This document shows positions 1-8,085 of a DNA stretch of 64,000 nt, in pieces. The translations under genes and the position numbers were made by a program. The stretch covers positions 8,569,001 to 8,633,000 of the forward strand of contig NZ_CP095481.1 of the NCBI RefSeq assembly GCF_023023025.1, given 5' to 3'. Numbering within the stretch: position 1 is the stretch's first letter; every line of letters begins with the position of its first letter. The notes beneath the pieces were generated by a model. The model saw nothing but the letters and a program-made list of their open reading frames with translations. It did not search any database and was not told where the DNA came from. This DNA is from Amycolatopsis sp. WQ 127309. GTDB taxonomy: Bacteria; Actinomycetota; Actinomycetes; Mycobacteriales; Pseudonocardiaceae.

Positions 1-1
1 C

Positions 2-886
2 GCGGAAGACCTCGGCGTCCCGCAGCACCTGATCGACGCGGTGTTCGCCGACCTCGGGCTGGAGCAGTCGTTCCACGCCGCGATCGGCCGGTCGGCCGAT
101 CCGGAGCGCACCCTGCGGCGGGTGCAGGCCGGCCTGAACGCCCCGGTGCCCGGCGGGCTGCTGCTCGGCGACGTCGTCGGCGGCTACGGCGTGGCGCAGG
201 CGTGCCTCGGCGTCGCGTCGGCGTGGGACTGGGACGTGCGCGAGACGACCGTCGCGATCCAGGGCATCGGCACCATGGGCGGCGGCGCGGCCTGGTACCT
301 GCACGAAGCGGGCATGAAGGTCGTCGCGGTCGCCGACGCCGCGGGCACGCTCTACGCACCCGACGGCCTCGACATCCCGGCGCTGCTCGACCTGCGCGAC
401 CGCTTCGGCGAGGTGGACCGCAAGCGGCTGCCCGCCGGGATCAAGCTGCTCCCCCGCGACGCCGTCGTCTCGACCGATTCGGACATCTTCGTGCCGGCGG
501 CGATCTCCTACGCGCTGCGACCGGACAACGAGAACCTGGTCAAGGCCAAGGTCGTCATCGAGGCGGCCAACGCGGCGACGACGCCGGAGGCCGAAGCGGC
601 GCTCTCGGCGCGCGGGGTGGCCGTCGTGCCGGACTTCGTGGCCAACGCCGGTGCCGCGGCGTGGGCGTGGTGGCTGCTGCTGGGCGAGGTCGGCGCGGAC
701 CCGGCCGACTCGTTCCTGCGGCTGCGCACCGAGATGCAGTCCAAGGTGGCGCTCCTGCTGGCCGAGTGGACCATGGACCGGCTGCCGCTGCGCGTCACCG
801 GGCTGAAGCTGGTGGAGGCCAACCGGGCCGCGCGCGCCGAAGCGGCGCTCACCCCCGAGGGCGAGCCGGCGCTGCTCATCCCGTGA
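2..886 (+). CDS. Glu/Leu/Phe/Val dehydrogenase, 3' part (5' end outside the window)
   Basis: NAD(P)-dependent oxidative deamination of an amino acid in the cytoplasm. The frame is open from base 2, so the N-terminal catalytic domain with its lysines lies upstream of the window. What remains is mainly the C-terminal Rossmann domain, with the dinucleotide-binding motif GIGTMGGGAAWYL followed by a beta strand (VVAVAD). A VPAA/ANAATTPEA stretch and FVANAGAAAW follow; both are typical of the Glu/Leu/Phe/Val dehydrogenase superfamily. The GTG at 41 is internal, not a start. The gene ends at 886, ahead of a strong hairpin shared with the convergent peptidase gene. Substrate (glutamate or a branched-chain amino acid) cannot be decided from this part. 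Confidence 0.85.
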   Translation, partial: AEDLGVPQHLIDAVFADLGLEQSFHAAIGRSADPERTLRRVQAGLNAPVPGGLLLGDVVGGYGVAQACLGVASAWDWDVRETTVAIQGIGTMGGGAAWYLHEAGMKVVAVADAAGTLYAPDGLDIPALLDLRDRFGEVDRKRLPAGIKLLPRDAVVSTDSDIFVPAAISYALRPDNENLVKAKVVIEAANAATTPEAEAALSARGVAVVPDFVANAGAAAWAWWLLLGEVGADPADSFLRLRTEMQSKVALLLAEWTMDRLPLRVTGLKLVEANRAARAEAALTPEGEPALLIP

Positions 887-895
887 GCCGGGGTC

Positions 896-926
896 CGCGC
901 GGCGCCCTTCTCGGTGGCGCCGCGCG
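896..926. terminator. Bidirectional hairpin terminator between convergent genes
   Basis: Perfect 11-bp inverted repeat: CGCGCGGCGCC at 896-906 and GGCGCCGCGCG at 916-926, with a 9-base loop. It fills the 46-bp gap between the convergent dehydrogenase and proline iminopeptidase genes. There is no T-tract, as is usual in actinomycetes. Confidence 0.75.
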
Positions 927-932
927 GGCACC

Positions 933-1880
933 TCAGCCCGCGAACCGGTCGGTCGCGCCGACCAGGACGTCCTGCATCGTCTCGGCCGACGTGGTGTGCC
1001 CGACGTTGTCGAGCATGACCAGCTCGCTGGCCGGCCAGCCGTGGTGCAGCAGCCACGGCGTGCCGGTGATGTTGCTCGTGTCGAGCACACCCTGGGCGAG
1101 CACGGCCGGGACGGCCGCGAGCTTGCCGAGTTGGTTCAGGATCTCGCCGTCCGGCAGGAACGCCCGGTTGCTGAAGTAGTGCGTGACGATCCGGGCGAAG
1201 CACAGCCGGTACGCCGGGTCCGCGAAGACGTCGTGCGGTGGGACGCCCGGCAGCATCGCGTCTTCCCAGGCACACCAGTCGGCGGCCGCCTGGTGGTGGA
1301 CCGCGGGGTCCGGGTCCAGCAGCAGGCGGTTGTAGGCCGCGGAGAGGTCGCCGTCGCGGTCGGCTTCCGGGACGCCGTCACGGAACTTCGCGAAGCCCTC
1401 CGGGAAGTAGGCGCCGAGGCCGCGGATGAGCATCTCGATCTCGAGGAAGCGGTCCGTCGCGAGGCCCATCAGGACCAGCTCGCTCACCCGGCCGGTGTGG
1501 CGCAGCGCGTAGGTCAGGCTCAGGACCGAGCCCCAGGAACCGCCGAACAGCAGCCACTTCCCGATGCCGAGCCGGGTGCGGAGCAGCTCGAAGTCCGCGA
1601 CCAGGTGGTCGGTGGTGTTGGCGGAGAGGTCGGCGACCGCGGCCCCGGCGTGCGGGGTGCTGCGGCCGCAGCCGCGCTGGTCGACGAGCACGACCCGGTA
1701 CTTCGCCGGGTCGAAGTACTGGCGCAGGTTCGTCGAACAGCCCGAGCCCGGCCCGCCGTGCACGACCAGCGCCGGCTTGCCGTCGGGGTTCCCGCAGGTC
1801 TCCCAGTAGATCTCGTGCCCGTCGCCGACGTCGAGCAGGCCGTGCTCGTACGGTTCGATCTCGGGGTACAGCCCAGCCAT
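933..1880 (-). CDS. pip: Proline iminopeptidase (peptidase family S33)
   Basis: Cytoplasmic alpha/beta-hydrolase that removes N-terminal proline from peptides. The 315-residue protein has the family length. Visible motifs are the oxyanion-hole motif HGGPG at residues 41-45, DQRGCGRS at 67-74, and the nucleophile elbow GGSWGS with Ser115. A C-terminal histidine lies in the DNVGHTT stretch. The ATG at 1880 has GGAAGGA eight bases upstream. It is convergent with the dehydrogenase gene across the terminator at 896-926. Its neighbour on the same strand upstream is the ESX cassette, separated by about 78 bp, so it probably has its own promoter. Confidence 0.93.
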   Translation of the reverse strand: MAGLYPEIEPYEHGLLDVGDGHEIYWETCGNPDGKPALVVHGGPGSGCSTNLRQYFDPAKYRVVLVDQRGCGRSTPHAGAAVADLSANTTDHLVADFELLRTRLGIGKWLLFGGSWGSVLSLTYALRHTGRVSELVLMGLATDRFLEIEMLIRGLGAYFPEGFAKFRDGVPEADRDGDLSAAYNRLLLDPDPAVHHQAAADWCAWEDAMLPGVPPHDVFADPAYRLCFARIVTHYFSNRAFLPDGEILNQLGKLAAVPAVLAQGVLDTSNITGTPWLLHHGWPASELVMLDNVGHTTSAETMQDVLVGATDRFAG

Positions 1881-1958
1881 CAGCGCGTCCTTCCACCGGA
1901 ATACAACAGCGCTGTCACATTAGCGGCGGAGACGGCTCGCACGCTCGGGGTTTTCGGC

Positions 1959-2708
1959 TCAGTTCAGGGAGCCGGCCAGCTCGGTGAGGGTGTCCGCCAG
2001 CTCGCGGGGGCCGGCGGGGCCGATGTGGATGACCTCGTCGTCACCGGCGCCGGAGGTGTAGCTGAGGTAGCGGCCCCAGTCCGTGTCGGCGTAGTGCAAC
2101 GGCTGCCGCAGGCAGGTGTGGCGGCCGACGTCGTCACGGCGTCCGACGTAGAGCTCACCACTGCCGGTGACCGGCCGCTGGACCAGGCTGACAACGTCGG
2201 CGATCGCCGGGGACAGCGGGTAGGCGTCCTGACCGCGGCGGGCGGCGTCGGCCAGGTCCGCAACCCGGACGGTGCGCGGGTTGCCGCCGCCGGGCCCGAC
2301 CGGCGGCAGCTGCTCGACGAGCGACTCGGCGAGCCGGTTCCGGTCGATCTCCTGGACGCCGACGTGCGCGCCGTCGGAGACCGCGAGAATCGCTTGCAGC
2401 CCCTTCGCGGCGGCGAGCACGCCGTAGGTCTGGCCGCCGGCGCCGACCCAGCCGTAGCACTCCCGCGCCGGCGTCACCAGCAGCGGCAGCCAGTCGAGGA
2501 AGTCGAACGAAGCCCGCCCGCGCGCGTCGACCAGCCCGGCCTCCGCGAGCGCGGCGTCGATCCGGTGGTCGGCCTCGTCACGCTCCTCGTCCGAGAGCCA
2601 CAGGGGCTCCGGACGCAGGGTGATGTGCAACTGACCGACCTGCTCACGCTCGGCCAGTGCGGCCAGCGCCTCGACCGGAACGTCCACCCGGCCTGTTGCC
2701 ACGTCCAC
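1959..2708 (-). CDS. EspG-family ESX secretion-associated protein
   Basis: Likely cytosolic chaperone for a type VII (ESX) secretion substrate. EspG proteins bind the PE/PPE-like partner and keep it soluble until export. The 249-residue sequence matches the family in length and layout: an N-terminal strand region with LHITLRPEPLW, a central ECYGWV block, and a C-terminal region with DWGRYLSYTSG. It is the last gene of a four-gene minus-strand operon, 6 bp after a PPE-like gene, which is its expected client. No ESX core components (EccB/C/D, MycP) lie in the window. Confidence 0.75.
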   Translation of the reverse strand: MDVATGRVDVPVEALAALAEREQVGQLHITLRPEPLWLSDEERDEADHRIDAALAEAGLVDARGRASFDFLDWLPLLVTPARECYGWVGAGGQTYGVLAAAKGLQAILAVSDGAHVGVQEIDRNRLAESLVEQLPPVGPGGGNPRTVRVADLADAARRGQDAYPLSPAIADVVSLVQRPVTGSGELYVGRRDDVGRHTCLRQPLHYADTDWGRYLSYTSGAGDDEVIHIGPAGPRELADTLTELAGSLN

Positions 2709-2714
2709 CTCGTT

Positions 2715-4109
2715 CTACTCGCCGATGACCGGCGGGCTGGTCCGCTGGTCGGTGCCGAAGATCGCGTCCGGGTCCGCTTCGATCAGGAAGTCCGGCCGCT
2801 GGTGCTCATCATCTTCCTCACCTTCGCCGCGCCGCCCACCGGCACCCATCGGCCCCATCTGCCCGGACCGCCCGCCGGCCGACCGAGCCGCGGCCGCCTC
2901 CGCGGCGGCCGCGTTGCCGAGACTGCCCATGCCGGAGCCCCGCCCGCTGCCGAGCCCGCGCTCCCCCGCCGCGCCGGAACCACTGCCGGTGCCTCCGCTG
3001 CCGCTGCCGGTCCCGCCGCTGCCGGTGCCGGAGCCGCCGATCGGGCGGCCGCTGGAGTCGAGGAGCCGTCCGCCCGCGGAACCGCTGCTGGGACCGCGCC
3101 CGCCAGGACCGGTTCCCGTGCCGGAGCCGCCGGGTTCACCGAAGGTGGTGGAGTAGTTCTGACCACCGCCGCCCCCACCGGTACCGGTCGGGTAGAAGTC
3201 GACCCCACCCGTCCCGGGCGGCGTCTTGCCGGGCCGGTCGCCGGTCTGCTGTCCGGTGGGCAGCCGGCCGGGCAGGTTGGTGCCGGGGGTGCCCGTCGTG
3301 CCGGTGCCGGTCGTGTGGGTGGTGTCGGTCCCACCGGTACCCCCGGTCCCGCCCGTGCCACCGGTTCCCCCAGTGCCGCCGGTGCCTCCGGTCCCGCCCG
3401 TACCACCAGTCCCACCTGTGCCGCCGGTCCCGCCAGGGCCACCGGAGTGCGTGGTGTCGACACTGGTGGTCGAGGTGTGGTCGTCACTCTCACCGGGATG
3501 ATCCGGCGTCCAGTTGTGCCCATCGATGATCGGCGGCTTGATCCGCCCGGGCGTCTGCGGCGTGTTCACGGCGATCGTGGCACCGTCGGACTCGAGCACG
3601 CCGTAGTCCGTCGGAAGAACGGCTTTGGTGCCACTGGTGGCACTGCTGTACTGGTCCATCACACGGACGTTGGTCTCGTTGGCGGCGTTGTACTTCGCGA
3701 TGCCGGTTTGGTAGTCGTTGACTTCGTCCTGAGCCATGAACGGCCCGGCGATCGGAATGGCGGCCTTGAGCCCCACGGACCACGGACTGGGCTTGTCCGG
3801 CTTGGGCGGAATCTCGACGACGGCGTTGTTCGAGTTTTCGAACACGTCCGCCTGCGTGTCGACCGAGGCCCTGGTCATGTCGAGCGGCATCGCGGTCTCG
3901 GCGAAGGCCTGCTCGAGCGGTCCGGCTCCGGCGTTGGCGGCGTCGGCGGCGCTCCCGGTCCACGCCTGCTTCATCCGCTCCTGCAGCGACTTGATGCCCT
4001 GCGCGCGGTCCATGTAGGCCGAAGAGAGCTTCTCCACCGACTCGGACATCTGCCGGAGTCCTTCGGTGTCCCCCTGTTTGAAGTTGTCGTAGATCTGCTT
4101 GCCGTCCAC
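2715..4109 (-). CDS. PPE/WXG-like putative ESX substrate with Gly-Thr-rich linker
   Basis: A 464-residue protein with three parts. Residues about 1-120 form a predicted helical hairpin (WTGSAADAAN near residue 51, in the position of the WXG turn), as in PPE and EspB-like proteins. A middle section contains PIAGPFMAQDEVNDYQ. A long low-complexity region from about residue 215 holds a GGT triplet repeat and then Gly/Ser/Arg-rich sequence. The C-terminal end (DFLIEADPDAIFGTDQRT) is again ordered-looking and could carry the export signal. The cassette order, lipoprotein - this gene - EspG, supports secretion by a type VII system encoded elsewhere. The function of the secreted protein is unknown. 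Confidence 0.65.
   Translation of the reverse strand: MDGKQIYDNFKQGDTEGLRQMSESVEKLSSAYMDRAQGIKSLQERMKQAWTGSAADAANAGAGPLEQAFAETAMPLDMTRASVDTQADVFENSNNAVVEIPPKPDKPSPWSVGLKAAIPIAGPFMAQDEVNDYQTGIAKYNAANETNVRVMDQYSSATSGTKAVLPTDYGVLESDGATIAVNTPQTPGRIKPPIIDGHNWTPDHPGESDDHTSTTSVDTTHSGGPGGTGGTGGTGGTGGTGGTGGTGGTGGTGGTGGTGGTDTTHTTGTGTTGTPGTNLPGRLPTGQQTGDRPGKTPPGTGGVDFYPTGTGGGGGGQNYSTTFGEPGGSGTGTGPGGRGPSSGSAGGRLLDSSGRPIGGSGTGSGGTGSGSGGTGSGSGAAGERGLGSGRGSGMGSLGNAAAAEAAAARSAGGRSGQMGPMGAGGRRGEGEEDDEHQRPDFLIEADPDAIFGTDQRTSPPVIGE
3331..3445 (-). repeat. GGT (Gly-Gly-Thr) codon-triplet repeat inside the PPE-like gene
   Basis: About a dozen tandem Gly-Gly-Thr units. Different glycine and threonine codons are used, so the DNA is less repetitive than the protein. 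It probably forms a flexible linker. Confidence 0.8.
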
Positions 4110-4112
4110 TCG

Positions 4113-4769
4113 TCAAGCCCCCTTGAGTGTTTTGACCGTTCCGGCCGCGACGCGTTGCGCTGCGTCGCAAGAATCCTGTTGTCCCTCGTAGCCTTCCGCG
4201 AAAACGGAGACCGCCAGGTCGTCTGCTATTCCGACCGCCATGGTGCAGTTTCCGGCCGCCCTGCGGTCGCGGGTGTCGAAGTACAGCGCGGGGTAACCGT
4301 CGACTTCCGGGGCCGGTTCGAGGAACTTGATCAAAGCTCCGGAACGGTCGTGGGCAGCCTGGATGCCGGCCAATCCGCCGGCCCCCTGGTCGCGGTTGCC
4401 CGTCCCGAGGATGACCAGCACGCTGAGTCCGTCGCCCCTGATCTTCCACCCACAGCTGGGGCCTGACTGCCCTTCGGGAGTGGCATCGCCCGGCCGCGGC
4501 TCGCCCGGTTCCGTATACCGCAGCTGCGTCAGGACGTCGGCCGGGACGAGGCCGCACGGGTTGCCCACGTACTTGGTCGCGTCCAGCGGAGTGGTGACTT
4601 TCGGGGCGTCCGCGGTCGGGCTCTGCTCCCCGGACGACGCCGGAGAGGACGACGTGTCCGCGGGGTTGGCGGTGCCACCGGTTGTCGACGTGCAAGCCGA
4701 AGCGAACGCGCACAAGCACAGGGCGACCACGCCGAGGACACTCACTTCGGCGAACTTCGGCAGCCTCAC
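4113..4769 (-). CDS. DUF3558-type lipoprotein
   Basis: A 218-residue predicted lipoprotein. It has a hydrophobic signal (VLGVVALCLCAFASAC) ending in a lipobox-like ASAC, then a Thr/Ser/Pro-rich linker to about residue 55. The folded domain has the DUF3558 layout: CGLVPADVLTQL, GPSCGWKI, NCTMAVGIADDLAVSVF and a final Cys (DSCDAAQRV). Its four domain cysteines probably form two disulfides outside the membrane. The start overlaps the stop of the preceding ESX gene by 4 bp (ATGA), and the PPE-like gene follows 3 bp later, so translation is coupled. Members are common beside ESX genes in Pseudonocardiaceae; the role is unknown. Confidence 0.8.
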   Translation of the reverse strand: MRLPKFAEVSVLGVVALCLCAFASACTSTTGGTANPADTSSSPASSGEQSPTADAPKVTTPLDATKYVGNPCGLVPADVLTQLRYTEPGEPRPGDATPEGQSGPSCGWKIRGDGLSVLVILGTGNRDQGAGGLAGIQAAHDRSGALIKFLEPAPEVDGYPALYFDTRDRRAAGNCTMAVGIADDLAVSVFAEGYEGQQDSCDAAQRVAAGTVKTLKGA

Positions 4770-5179
4770 GTCGCCTGCCCGAACGTTCCGGACATGCCCT
4801 GGTCCGTCGCGACGGTCTTCGTCTGCGCTTCCTTCAGCTTCTTGATGTACCCCTGCACGTACTTGCGCATGGAATCGTTCTGCGTCTGCAGCGAGGTGAC
4901 CGACTCGAAGGTGGTCGTCTCGTAGCTGCCGCTGGCGGGGTCCTGGCCGGGCGCCACCGAGGCGTTCACCAGCGTGTCGATCGTGCGACCGTCGTCGATG
5001 ATCTTGTCCAGCTCGTCTTCCCAGAGGCTGATCACCGAGGCGAGCTCTTCCGGTTCCATCTTGAACTGACCGCCACCGCCGCCCCCACCGCCGTAGACGC
5101 GACCGCCCTCGCCCAGGATGTCGCCACCCCAGACCGCCTGCGCCGCCTGTCCGGCTTCGCCGATGATCACGCCCCGCAC
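4766..5179 (-). CDS. Small ESX-associated helical protein (WXG100-like partner)
   Basis: First gene of the cassette, 137 residues. An N-terminal stretch with a run of glycines (residues about 28-37) is followed by two long amphipathic helices: MEPEELASVISLWEDELDKI and a second from TTTFESVTSLQTQNDSM to about residue 125. This is compatible with a WXG100/PE-like heterodimer partner, although no clear WxG turn is seen. The GTG at 5179 follows a strong GAGGGGAAG site. It overlaps the lipoprotein gene by 4 bp. Identification rests mainly on context. Confidence 0.6.
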   Translation of the reverse strand: MRGVIIGEAGQAAQAVWGGDILGEGGRVYGGGGGGGGQFKMEPEELASVISLWEDELDKIIDDGRTIDTLVNASVAPGQDPASGSYETTTFESVTSLQTQNDSMRKYVQGYIKKLKEAQTKTVATDQGMSGTFGQAT

Positions 5180-5356
5180 CTTCCCCTCAGCTCACCCACC
5201 GTGATGGTGCAAAGACTAGCCAACCGTCTCATTCCGTGTCAGCGAATCGCCGCAACCTTCCGACGTCGGGAGCCTTCGGGTGGTTCCCGGGCACTCCGGG
5301 TCACAAGACGTACGTACGGATTGCGAGATCCCGGTCCGCGGTGCCAGGATTCGAGG

Positions 5357-5941
5357 ATGCCACGCGTAAGCCAGGATCACCTCGACGCAAGACGGCGCCA
5401 GATCCTCGACGGCTCGCGGGTGTGCTTCGCGCGCTACGGCTACGAAGGTGCCACAGTCCGACGGCTCGAGGAAGCCACCGGACTGTCCCGCGGCGCCATC
5501 TTCCACCACTTCCGCGACAAGGAGTCGCTCTTCCTCGCCCTCGCCGAGGACGACGCCATCCGGATGGCCGACGTCGTCGCCGAGCAGGGGCTCGTCCAGG
5601 TCATGCGTGACCTGCTGGCCGGCGACGGCGAGCACCCCGCCGACTGGCTCGGCACCCGCCTGGAAGTGTCCCGGCGGCTGCGCACCGACCCGGAGTTCCG
5701 TGCCCGCTGGGCCGAGCGCTCCGAACAGCTCACCACCGCGACCCGGCTGCGGCTGCTGCGCCAGCGCGAGGCCGGGAACCTGCGTGACGACGTCGACGTC
5801 GACGTCCTCACCGCCTTCCTCGAGCTCGTCCTCGAAGGACTCGTCTCGCACCTGGCGATGGGCCTGCCCGGCGCCGGGCTCGGCCCGGTGCTCGACCTCG
5901 TCGAGGAGACGGTGCGGCGGCACCGGCCCGGCACCACCTGA
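5357..5941 (+). CDS. acnR: TetR-family regulator, AcnR-like
   Basis: A 194-residue DNA-binding repressor. The N-terminal helix-turn-helix reads GYEGATVRRLEEATGLSRG and continues into AIFHHFRDKESLFLAL. These residues closely resemble AcnR of corynebacteria as I remember it, which represses the aconitase gene. The C-terminal ligand and dimer region (VVAEQGLVQVMRDLL, LEVSRRLRTDPEFRA) also matches that family. The start was set at ATG 5357 because the protein then begins MPRVSQDHLD as in relatives; the reading frame itself is open for hundreds of bases upstream. Aconitase usually lies next to acnR, but none is seen here, so the aconitase link is an inference. A TIGR03086 gene follows after 14 bp. 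Confidence 0.75.
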   Translation: MPRVSQDHLDARRRQILDGSRVCFARYGYEGATVRRLEEATGLSRGAIFHHFRDKESLFLALAEDDAIRMADVVAEQGLVQVMRDLLAGDGEHPADWLGTRLEVSRRLRTDPEFRARWAERSEQLTTATRLRLLRQREAGNLRDDVDVDVLTAFLELVLEGLVSHLAMGLPGAGLGPVLDLVEETVRRHRPGTT

Positions 5942-5955
5942 GCAGCCGTGTTCCA

Positions 5956-6531
5956 ATGGCCCGCGTGGATCTCCTCGAGGCACACGGCCAGGCCATTCGG
6001 GCGTTCGGCGACGCCGTGCACGCCGCCGGCGACGACGCCTGGGGCCGCCGGACGCCGTGCACCGCGTGGACGGTCCGCGACCTCGTGAACCACCTCGTCG
6101 CCGAGCAGCTCTGGGCGCCGTCGCTGCTCGCGGGCGCCACGCTCGACGACGTCGGCGACCGCTTCGACGGCGACGTCCTCGGCGAAGACCCGGCCGGTGC
6201 CTGGGACGCGGCCGCCGACGGCGCGCGGGAGGCCTTCCTCGACGACGGCGTCCTCGAACGCACCGTCCACCTGTCCTACGGCCTGGTCCCCGCTCGCGAG
6301 TACGGCTGGCAGATGACGATCGACGCCGCCGTGCACAGCTGGGACCTCGCCACTGCGCTGGGCCTGCCCAGCCCGGTCACCGAGCCGCTGGCCGAGCGGC
6401 TGATCGACGTCGTGCGCCCGTGGGTGGACGAGTGGCAGGGGCTCGGCCTGTTCGACCCGCCCGTCGCGGTCCGCCGCAGCGCCGGCTCCACCGCCCGGCT
6501 CGTCGGTCTGCTGGGGCGCCGGCCGAGGTGA
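5956..6531 (+). CDS. TIGR03086-family DinB-fold (maleylpyruvate isomerase-like) protein
   Basis: A 191-residue cytoplasmic protein of the mycothiol-dependent maleylpyruvate isomerase N-terminal/DinB superfamily. The family signature TPCTAWTVRDLVNHLVAEQ is present at about residues 34-52, including a metal-ligand histidine. A second histidine lies in the WQMTIDAAVHSWDLATALG block. Members are probable metal-binding enzymes acting with mycothiol, but the specific reaction is unknown. The 14-bp spacing from the AcnR-like gene suggests co-transcription. Confidence 0.8.
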   Translation: MARVDLLEAHGQAIRAFGDAVHAAGDDAWGRRTPCTAWTVRDLVNHLVAEQLWAPSLLAGATLDDVGDRFDGDVLGEDPAGAWDAAADGAREAFLDDGVLERTVHLSYGLVPAREYGWQMTIDAAVHSWDLATALGLPSPVTEPLAERLIDVVRPWVDEWQGLGLFDPPVAVRRSAGSTARLVGLLGRRPR

Positions 6532-6729
6532 GCGCGCCGACACACCGATATGCCCGCGCCGCGCGGCAAGGACACGTTAAGATTGTCCAGATAATCGCAG
6601 TACACGCCGATTTCCCGCTAGGAGTGACCGTTTCGTGCGCGCAGCGCAGTCACCCGGTGACAGTACCGGGCCGGGTGACCGACCCGGCTGTCCGATAGGT
6701 TCGCCCACCGCCACCTCGGCGGGTGCGGA
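6532..6729. other. Intergenic leader region before the CorC-like pair
   Basis: A 198-bp gap. It contains a hairpin at about 6672-6690 (GCCGGGT, 5-base loop, ACCCGGC) and a possible -10 element TAGGTT at 6696-6701, 34 bases before the start codon at 6730. No coding sequence or recognised RNA motif is seen. Confidence 0.4.
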
Positions 6730-8085
6730 ATGATGCAGATCCTCTTCGCCGTCCTCGGCGTCCTCGTCTTCGTCCTGCTGACGGTCGGCACCGGACTCGC
6801 CGTCGCGGCCGAGTTCTCCCTGACCGCGCTGGAGCGCAGCACGGTCGACGCCAACGTCCGCCAGGTCGGCGACCGCCGCGCGCTGACCGTGCAGAAGGCC
6901 CACCGGACGCTGTCGTTCCAGCTGTCCGGCGCCCAGGTCGCGATCACCCTGACCACGCTCATCACCGGTTACCTGGCCGAGCCGCTGATCGGCGAGCTCG
7001 TCCGGCCGCTGCTGACCGGCGTCGGGCTGCCCACGGCGTTCGCCGCGGGCGCGTCGATCGTGCTCGCCCTGGTCATCGCCACCTCGCTGTCGATGATCCT
7101 CGGCGAGATGGTGCCGAAGAACCTGGCGATCGCCCGGCCGCTGCCGACCGCCCGCGCGGTCACCGGCTACCACTCGCGCTTCTCCGCGCTGTTCCGCTGG
7201 CTCATCACGCTGATGAACAACAGCGCGAACTTCCTGGTGCGCAAGTTCGGCGTCGAGCCGCAGGAGGAACTGCGGTCCGCGCGGTCACCCCAGGAGCTGG
7301 GCTCGATCGTGCGGTCGAGCGCCGAGAGCGGCACGCTCGACACGTCGACCGCGGAGCTGCTGGACCGGTCGCTGCGGTTCGGCGAGCGCACCGCGGAGGA
7401 GCTGATGACCCCGCGCGTGCAGCTGGAGGCGCTCACCGTGGACGACACCATCGAGGACCTCATCGCCATCTCCAGCCGCACCGGGTTCTCGCGGTTCCCG
7501 GTGCACGCCGAGGACCTCGACGACGTCCGCGGCGCGGTGCACGTGAAGCAGGCCTTCGCCGTGCCCGCCGCCGAGCGCAAGAAGGTGCCGATCGGCTCGG
7601 TCATGCGGCCGGTGCCGACCGTGCCGGAGTCCCTGCCGGGTGACGACCTGCTCGACCGCCTGCGCGACTCGCGGTTCCAGCTGGCGATCGTCGTCGACGA
7701 GTACGGCGGCACGGCCGGGCTCGTGACGCTGGAAGACGTCGTCGAGGAGATCATCGGCGACGTCCGCGACGAGCACGACGACCGCGAAGCCCCCGCGTCG
7801 CAGCAGGTCGGCACCGACAGCTGGCTGGTGTCCGGGCAGCTGCGGCCGGACGAGGTCACCGACGTCACCGGGTTCCGGATGCCGGACGGCGACTACGAGA
7901 CCATCGCCGGGCTGATCCTCGAACGGCTGGGCAAGATTCCCGCCGAAGGGGACGCCGCCGAGGTCGACGGCTGGCGGCTCACCGTGACCACGATGGACCG
8001 GCACCGCGTCGCCGAGGTCGAAGTGGCCCCGGTCCGCGAAGCCGAGCCGGCCGAAGAGGCCTCCGAAAGCGAGGTGGCCTCGTGA
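6730..8085 (+). CDS. CNNM/CorC/HlyC-type membrane transporter-like protein (DUF21-CBS-CorC)
   Basis: A 451-residue member of the family long called hemolysin-like and now linked to Mg2+ (or Co2+) transport and homeostasis. The N-terminal DUF21 domain (residues about 1-190) has four hydrophobic segments and the conserved SLSMILGEMVPKNLAIARP block. A CBS pair follows (about 215-345), with TGFSRFPVHAEDLDD and LAIVVDEYGGTAGLVTLED. A C-terminal CorC/HlyC domain (about 365-440) begins near SWLVSGQLRPDEV. The tail is acidic. The start at 6730 is followed by a second ATG at 6733; either is possible. It overlaps the next paralogue by 4 bp, so the two probably work together. Confidence 0.88.
   Translation: MMQILFAVLGVLVFVLLTVGTGLAVAAEFSLTALERSTVDANVRQVGDRRALTVQKAHRTLSFQLSGAQVAITLTTLITGYLAEPLIGELVRPLLTGVGLPTAFAAGASIVLALVIATSLSMILGEMVPKNLAIARPLPTARAVTGYHSRFSALFRWLITLMNNSANFLVRKFGVEPQEELRSARSPQELGSIVRSSAESGTLDTSTAELLDRSLRFGERTAEELMTPRVQLEALTVDDTIEDLIAISSRTGFSRFPVHAEDLDDVRGAVHVKQAFAVPAAERKKVPIGSVMRPVPTVPESLPGDDLLDRLRDSRFQLAIVVDEYGGTAGLVTLEDVVEEIIGDVRDEHDDREAPASQQVGTDSWLVSGQLRPDEVTDVTGFRMPDGDYETIAGLILERLGKIPAEGDAAEVDGWRLTVTTMDRHRVAEVEVAPVREAEPAEEASESEVAS

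Noticed and set aside
996..4466. Plus-strand open frame of 1156 codons opposite the peptidase and ESX genes
   Set aside because: A shadow frame caused by high GC. It runs antisense through four well-supported genes and its translation has no recognisable domain.
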